A stretch of DNA of 64,000 bases from Hygrocybe punicea (lineage: Eukaryota; Basidiomycota; Agaricomycetes; Agaricales; Hygrophoraceae): assembly GCA_963556145.1 (NCBI GenBank), contig OY744467.1, positions 930,001 through 994,000 of the forward strand, written 5' to 3'. The first letter of the stretch is position 1, and every line of letters starts with the position of its first letter. The translations under genes and the position numbers were made by a program. This document shows positions 57,511 through 64,000 of the stretch, piece after piece. The notes under the pieces were generated by a model, which saw only the letters and a program-made list of their open reading frames with translations, made no database searches and was not told where the DNA came from.

Positions 57511-58442
57511 GAATGGATTCCCAATTCCCTGCCTCTGGATTCCCAATCTGCTGAATCTGGATTCCCAATTTCCTGCATTTGGATTCCCATTCTTGGAATT
57601 TGCATTAATATGCACATTTTCAGGATTTCAATTCTCAACATTGTTGACTTCCAACTCCCTAATCTCCCACAATTTCAGAATTCTACTTTCCAAACTTCTC
57701 ACACTCTTGGAATTACAATTCTCAGAATCCCAAAGCCTGCACTTTGAAATGCCCATTCCTAGCATTCCCAGTATTGCAATTCCAATTCTCAGAATTCCTA
57801 GAACTTCAGAATCCTAATTCCCAGCCCCATATTTCCCTGGGTTTTAGCATTAAATAACTGTCCAATACCATTTTGCAAAGTATCTGAACAGTATTGAAGC
57901 AGTACTATACTATTTTTCAAAGTTCTTTAAGGATATTGAAACAGTATCTTAGATGCGTTGAAAGAGTACCTTAAAAGTATTGAAATAGTATCTTAAAAGT
58001 ATTGACACAGTATCTTGAATGTATTGAAAAAGTATCTTAAAAGTATTGACAAAGTATCTTAAATCCAAAATATGGCAACAGTACTATACTATTTCATCCT
58101 GTATCTTGATAGGATTCAAAAGGTATCCTAATAGTAAAAGTGCCCCAACTTCCTTACTGGTTTAATACTTTGATTCATCTTAGGCTGCAAGTATTCTATC
58201 CAAACTATACAGCACTTTGCTGTAAATACAGTAAAAGTAGTGAAACAAAAGGCTTGATGTTATTGAAAAGGTATAAGTCTCATTTTCCTTCATACTTTCA
58301 GATGAATTTGAGCACAAGTATTGTAGTTTATATCTGAATACTGTTACAATACCATGCTGAAAGTTCTGGCAATGATATTTAGTATACTTGTCAAGTACTT
58401 TCAAGATACTGTGTGACATGGTATGCTACTGTGCACCCTGTG
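57483..58442 (-). repeat. Right inverted arm of the foldback element
   Basis: Complement of 51681-52640; ends GCACCCTGTG. Immediately to its right the Helitron frame resumes. Confidence 0.88.
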
Positions 58443-61400
58443 GAATGGAAGATGAACTTACAACTTGTTGTAATTTTCGTTTTTTATTTTGCAATACATT
58501 GGCTGTGGAATTTTTATGAGTGACAGTGATTGGAACAGTTCCTTTTGCAGGAACAAAGTTGAGGTTTCTGTAATCTGCCTTTTGATTTTTGTTCATAGGT
58601 TTAATTAATTGCCATGGAGAGGGCTGTGTTGTGTATTGATTTAGTTGCTCCGTGGCTTTTCATGCAATAGCATGATGAATGTTTTTTGGAATATATGACT
58701 TTCCTTTCCATTTTCTAAATTGATCAATGATAGAATTTCGCTGATCTCCCTTGACATGGTCTGGTAAGAGTCCTTGATATTTCAGTTTGGTAATCTCATC
58801 AAGCAGTTCTAATTCCCTGAATTCTTGCCTGAGATATCCAGAAGCACCACCTGTAATTACTTTAGGATCAAAGCCTTGCATGATGATAGTTCCTGCTGCA
58901 GATGCACTTCTTGATAAGCAAGTATAGTAGGATTGGTGGTTTCTACAACTACTGAGGTCGACCACATTGTTAGGACGAGTACGTCCTTGACATGCATAAT
59001 CAGTCATTGCAAAATTAGGTAGTACCAACACTTGTTCTCTTGACAAAGATATCACATCATCATTGGGTAATGAGCACATGGTGGAAGTGACATGTTTTGT
59101 AATCGGCACAACATTTTCAGGAAGTCCTTCTATGTTAATTTTTTTTGGAGGATTCAATAATCTGACAAATAAAGTGTCCAGTACAGTTTGTTGTTCTGGA
59201 CCTATTGCACTCTGCCAACCCACAACCATGCCCTCTGCTCCTTTGGTAATGCAGCACTCCGTTGCATCATTGTTTCTCAGCATCACTGGCATGCCTACAC
59301 ATAAGTCCAATCTTCCTGGTATATGCTCAGAGGATGATGCATGTGGTTGGCTCCAAAGTAGCTTTTGGAGTGATGGTTCCAATATCTTTGTGTGTCAAAT
59401 AGGATCCAAAATTGTTGACACGTGATGAGATTTTCTTTTGCTATTGGAACTAGTAGGATCATTCCATTTGTCTATGGAATAGAATGATGTTAATGGTCTT
59501 TTATTTTCAGCAGCAAAACGTTGAATACCAAGTTCATTGATTTTGTCTTTTTGTGCATTCAATGCAGTTACAACTGATACATTCCTGAATTTCTTTTGGG
59601 CTAATTTTGGATCATTTGGACCTTTTCATATGATGCGAGTATGAAGAAATGCAATATCTTCTTGAGTACATGCTTTGTATCTCATGTTTTCCAACGCCTG
59701 TCTCAGTTGGACATCTTCTTTTGACTGATTGGTTTGTCTCATATTTTCACGTAATATAACAACTGTTGTAATCTGATGCCAAAGAGCTTTGCCTATAGCA
59801 GCATCCTGATTTGCTATAGTTTGACTGGAATTGATTTGGACACCAACAGTTCCGGAGTACAAAGGAGCACCACTCATAGCTGGTGGAAGTTGGCCAAAAT
59901 CTCCTGCAAATATCATATTAATGCCACCAAAGGGTTCATCATAAACACCACGTGCTTTTGCACACTGAGCACTGATTTTGTACATATCTCTGCAAGATAA
60001 CATTGACACCTCATCAATGAAAATGTAATCCACACCATCAAGATTGGCACGGACTTGTGCAAGGGAACGAGATGAACCCCCATGATTAATTCCCAGAATT
60101 GATTGATATGTAGATCCATTGACAAGGGCAGCAGCACCACCAGTTGGTGCAAGAACCACAAACCGATGATTTTCGTTGTGTTTACCAAAGAAACTAGTCA
60201 ATGCTTTGATGACTTGTGATTTCCCTGTGCCTGCCATCCCACCAAGATACATGCGTAGCTTATCAGAACTGTTAATCAAGGTAGAGTGATTGGCAATGAT
60301 ATGAAATGCTCTCTTTTGGTCAGTGTTCAACTTGTAATCCTTGATAGTTACATCAATAAGATGACGATCAGCTCTGTTTGCAGGAATAAACATATGGTTG
60401 ATGTATGCTGCATCCACTATCTTGACATCATTATATTGAAAATTTCCCAATTTATTTATGGTTGCTGTGTTTGTTGGTAGATTTTTATTTCTGTCATCGA
60501 TGATTTCCTTTTTCTTTGCAAGGACTGCAGTTCTCCACAATTTTGCTGATTGTACTACAGGTGGTTCTATAGGTATCAATGGTCCTATATCTGGGGTACC
60601 ATCAATACAATCATCGAGCCACCCTGACCTTTTCAAAGTTCTTTCAGCTATCAGCATTTGATCTTTCCTCTTTTGTCCTTTTTGACCAAGTTTCAGGAGT
60701 ATTTCTGTGTCATTATTGTCTTCATCAATATTGTTGTTGAAGTCGTCGACATTAAATGCAAATTCAGCATTGTGCATGTCATCCAGTTCATCAAGACCGT
60801 TTGAGGTCACCCATGAATACCTTATATCTGCAGTATTATTCTTCTGACGTTTAGCAGAGAAATCATCTCTTGCATCCAAACACTCATACCGCAGACCAAA
60901 GTATTTCATGATCTCCAGCTCTCTTTTAGAAAACTCATGGTCTATAAAAGCATTATCCCATGTTTGTAATTCACATTTGAGTTCTTTGCCACTTCTCCAT
61001 GGCTTGAAAAACGTTAACATTGTACAACAATAATATTCTCGATCACCATGGTCAGCCCTTGGCAAAGTGTTTGGAATAAAATTAGAAACTATGAAAGGAT
61101 CATTCCCTTTCATTTTGGCATGGTGGGTAAGATATTGTGGATGATTGGAATGTAAAGTATAATCATTTTCAATTTTTGTCAATTTATTAAGATCAACTTC
61201 ATTTGTTTTATCAGCTATTTCTGAACCTGCATTTTTATTCAAACCATCAGGTTTTGGAATTTCATCTATCTCCATGAGCATATTATCATCAACGACATCA
61301 GACAAGTTGTTATCACTAGAATCATTCGTAGGTTCAGTGAAAGAGTCAGACAAATCATTACAGCCTAGATTGTCAAAAATATGATTTTGCATGGGTTCTT

Positions 61401-64000
61401 TTGTGGCTCTTTTGGTTTTTGTTTTGGTGGGTTTTTTATTTGGTTCCATAGTGGCAAGACGTATCCAGTCATACAGTGATACATTATCATACAAGGCAGG
61501 TCTGAACATATAATTATTTACTTTGGAAAGTCCAATGTATGCGCCATTATTCTTACCAATAACAACCTTTTGTGCATTATTTTGGTCTTCACATATATTA
61601 GGAATTTCTTCATCAGACCATGCACTGATAACCTCTTTAACATAAGATCTCCAAAAGAATGGCACGAATTTATGACTGGTGTAGTGATCAGGATTTCCAA
61701 GGACATATAATGAAGCCATTGGAGCACCAATTTCCATTTTGGAGGTGAGTGAATTGACTATTTGTGTAAACAGCTTTCTGACTTTGTCTTTTCTTTTCAG
61801 GTCGCCACCAATCATTTCGGAATTCTTATCAAAAATACTTTTTATCACTTCAAAAATGCTATAGGTCTTCAAGGAGAATTTTGTAATATAATCTGTTATG
61901 TATGTGACTATGGCCTTTATAGCAGTACCTGATAATAAGCTGGTCACGTCAGAATTGCATCGTAGCATATATGTAACTTCAGGTGTCACCATATTCATCC
62001 AAGGTTCACCATGCTTGAGGTTAAGAGCACCAGTGTTAGGTTCTACAAAAGTTTGTTGAAAGGTATCACGGGGAAATCATTGTTTACATTCACCTTTTGA
62101 ATTAAGACAATATGGCTTTTTTTTGCCATCATGCCTGTCATGTAAATTTCATTGCAATAAAAGATCATCTACAACATCTTGAAACCTTTGCCACCATGTT
62201 GATCTTTTGTTGTGATATTGACAATTCATGGAACAATTATATGATGGTGGATCTGGCATGACACATGTTGGTTGTTGATATTCAGGTTTCAACATTGTCT
62301 GTTCCATTTTCTGTGATACCTCATCTTTAGAACCTGTCATGAATTGTCCTACACACAAACTTTCCAAGTATTCCACTAATGTTTTCTGAAAGTCAGAATT
62401 TTCACCCATAATTTTGTCACGTATTTCCTGAGGTATAAGGCATCCCTTTATCCACAGCAGCATATGAAGATGCAAGGTAAGATGTCCTTGTTCCTCTACC
62501 GTTGCATAATAACCTGATGTGTTTCCATAAAGGCCAGGATGAGATTCATTTATTCCTAATATATGTTTGATGAACATTTCAGTAGTAAAGTGAAAGAAGC
62601 GGGCTCCAGCAACTGGATTGTTTGCAATTAGTTTGTAACAATCCTGGGGTTGACGTAGTTTAGGATAAAACTTTTCTTTGTTGTCAGCATAATATAAGCA
62701 TAGTGGGTGATTGATATCTGCAGGTGCAAAAGTGATAAACCAAGTTGGCGCACCAATACAGGATATCAGAGACCAAATCTCATTTCGCATGTATTTCTTG
62801 TTAGTAATTGAACCTTTTACCTGACCAGCTACATGTTCCAAGTCTGAAATGAGCTTATAGCATGCTTTTTCTTCAGGTGTATCTGGTTTGACCCTATCAC
62901 CTCTAGACAGTCTTTTAGAGAGATCATCTAAAACAGTTGTATTGATATTCATCAAGCAATCTGCAATATCATTGAAATTGTGTTTATTAGTCAACAGATA
63001 TCCACCTGTTGTACTGTCTTTGATTTGTTCCTGATTGAATGCAATCAGTGGAAAATAGGGATCGGTTTGAAATCTTTTGTCATGGTACATCAGAAGATGC
63101 CTTTTGTGCATCACATCACTGATGCTTAAAACATCCTTGTCAATGCTGCTAATACCACCCAAGCCATATGGAAATAGGCAGGGGAACATCATAGGATATA
63201 ATTGAAGATTATTAAAGAACGATTCTGGATTTCTAGCATGGCTTATGGCAAGAACACCACCATGGTCATCTATCAAGTGCTTGGTCGCTCTAGCTATTAA
63301 TGCCTTTGGACTTGTAATATCTAGATTTTCGCCAGTTACTCCACTAACAACAAAGGGACAAGGCCCATCTTCCACACCATCTTCCTCTTCCTTGTCAAAT
63401 GCACTAGTGGCTTCTGGTTCCTTATTTGTGTCTGCTGGTCGATATGCAATCACAACAGGAATTCCATGATCTGGATATTGTTCTAGATTTTCATATGAGA
63501 TATCTAAATCATAGTAATCCATGTGGTTCAATTTCAGCCATTCTAAAGCTGCAGAAACTCGCCTTCGGCGAACCAATAAAGGTGTTCGCTCCATGTCTTC
63601 TGGAGTTGGTCTGGCAGGACCAGTAAAAATGAATGCTAGCACTTCATCAAGTTCTTTAATTGTTGGAGGCAATCGTTGATATATCTTTGGTGTTGGGTTT
63701 TGAAACATGATGGCATTTGCTTGCATTTTATGCATCCCAGATGACACACGAACAATACATTTGTTGTGACGAACACGGGCAATTAAAAGTTGTTCTGCAA
63801 ATGTTAGATTTTGAAGTTGTGCAGGAATTCTGCCCATCCAAAGTCCATTTGCCAAAGCATATTTGGGAGTTTGGCCTTTGTTTAGACTGAGCACACATGG
63901 CTTGCATATCCATTTACATGTGTCATCTAGCACTGGACCTTTCATATCCTCTATTGGATCAGAACAATGATGTCGTTCACATCTTGTGATTCCCATATTT
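58443..64000 (-). pseudogene. Helitron Rep-helicase polyprotein (partial)
   Basis: A single frame enters from the window edge and runs leftward to 58443 with only five in-frame stops, all TGA (62149, 62077, 59626, 59395 and 58660). Order: DUF6570-like N-terminal region (GLWMGRIPAQLQNLTFAEQL), Helitron-like Rep N domain (LYPMMFPCLFPYGLGG), HUH motif HLTLHLHMLLW (about 62452-62484), a tyrosine segment TYITDYITK (about 61885-61911), then PIF1-type helicase with Walker A GGMAGTGKSQV (about 60213-60245), IDEVSMLS, GDFGQLPP and a C-terminal part with YACQGRT. Rep nicks and the helicase unwinds during rolling-circle transposition. The N terminus is outside the window. Confidence 0.88.

Larger units (their letters stand above)
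51681..58442. mobile_element. Foldback-like element: long inverted arms around a 102-bp satellite
   Basis: A perfectly centred inverted repeat (positions sum to 110123): the left arm starts CACAGGGTGCACAGTAG (51681) and the right arm ends with its complement (58442). The arms are about 960 bp (51681-52640 and 57483-58442) with few differences and no net indel. The outer 640 bp are AT-rich with GATACTGTTTCAATAC-like imperfect tandem repeats; the inner 320 bp have GGGAATCCA repeats. Between the arms sits a 102-bp satellite. It splits the Helitron coding frame between helicase and USP-like domains. No transposase gene and no TSD were found, so class is unknown; the layout resembles foldback transposons. 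Confidence 0.85.
50768..64000 (-). mobile_element. Helitron (rolling-circle transposon), interrupted
   Basis: A minus-strand coding frame for a Rep/PIF1-type Helitron polyprotein occupies 58443-64000 and resumes at 50837-51680 on the far side of the inserted foldback element. The 3' terminus is predicted at 50768: CTAG followed by host T, with an 18-nt hairpin (GCCAT stem, 50782-50799) 10 nt inward, the canonical Helitron end. The 5' TC end lies beyond the window. Rolling-circle elements make no target duplication, so the limits rest on the hairpin and CTAG. Confidence 0.75.

Noticed and set aside
52376..57817. Open frames of 1426-1769 codons on both strands
   Set aside because: They arise because the 102-bp satellite unit is a multiple of three and lacks stops in several frames. 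Four overlapping giant frames on both strands cannot all be genes, and none has a domain.
51704..58419. Two matching 79-codon frames (51704-51943 and 58180-58419)
   Set aside because: They are mirror images within the inverted arms of the foldback element; similarity reflects the arms, not coding constraint.
51675..58450. Target-site duplication of the foldback element
   Set aside because: Trying all cut positions around CAGGG/CCCTG gave no matching direct flanks of 2-9 bp.

Overview
This looks like a transposon-dense region from a filamentous fungus, most likely an agaricomycete (mushroom-forming basidiomycete). The reasons are GT-AG introns of about 42-56 nt, agaricomycete-type Ty3, hAT and Helitron proteins (the Helitron has a C-terminal USP-like domain), a Git3/GPR1-like receptor and deaminase-like genes of a type I associate with that group. 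Family names come from recognised motifs; no database search was run. There are no prokaryotic features and almost no intact host genes.

Layout. 0-16 kb: two paralogous deaminase-like genes (5.4-7.4 kb, broken; 9.2-11.2 kb, open), flanked by three repeat families that recur in the same order on both sides, an apparent eroded segmental duplication. 16.5-21 kb: an AT-rich, gene-poor element bordered by TTCCTGGT-rich ends, with a G-rich and low-complexity stretch inside it. 22.8-30.6 kb: a complete but decayed Ty3-type LTR retrotransposon, into which a truncated tyrosine-recombinase element and an inverted solo LTR have inserted. 30.8-36.2 kb: remnants of host genes, including a seven-transmembrane receptor pseudogene with 7-nt and 11-nt microexons, and a non-autonomous hAT element with a perfect 8-bp target-site duplication. 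37.9-41.3 kb: nested transposons (an outer hAT-like element, an inner hAT with an 8-bp duplication, and a short LTR element inside that). 41.5-42.8 kb: a 2-oxoglutarate/Fe(II) oxygenase-like gene remnant. 43.6-49.6 kb: a hAT element whose 13-exon transposase is broken by one clear in-frame stop and one 5' frame slip, and which also carries a fragment of the RNA polymerase II largest subunit with CTD heptads. 50.8-64 kb: a Helitron on the minus strand whose long coding frame is split by a 6.76-kb foldback-like element made of long inverted arms and about 45 copies of a 102-bp satellite.

How it fits together. Most sequence belongs to mobile elements that landed in one another. Their inactivation has a common style: nearly all in-frame stops in otherwise conserved frames are TGA, often where the family or a paralogue has arginine, and duplicate copies differ mostly at CpG/TpG/CpA positions. 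This suggests CpG methylation followed by deamination, or a RIP-like process. The most unusual objects are the foldback satellite element, the hAT element carrying RPB1 sequence, and the microexon receptor gene.
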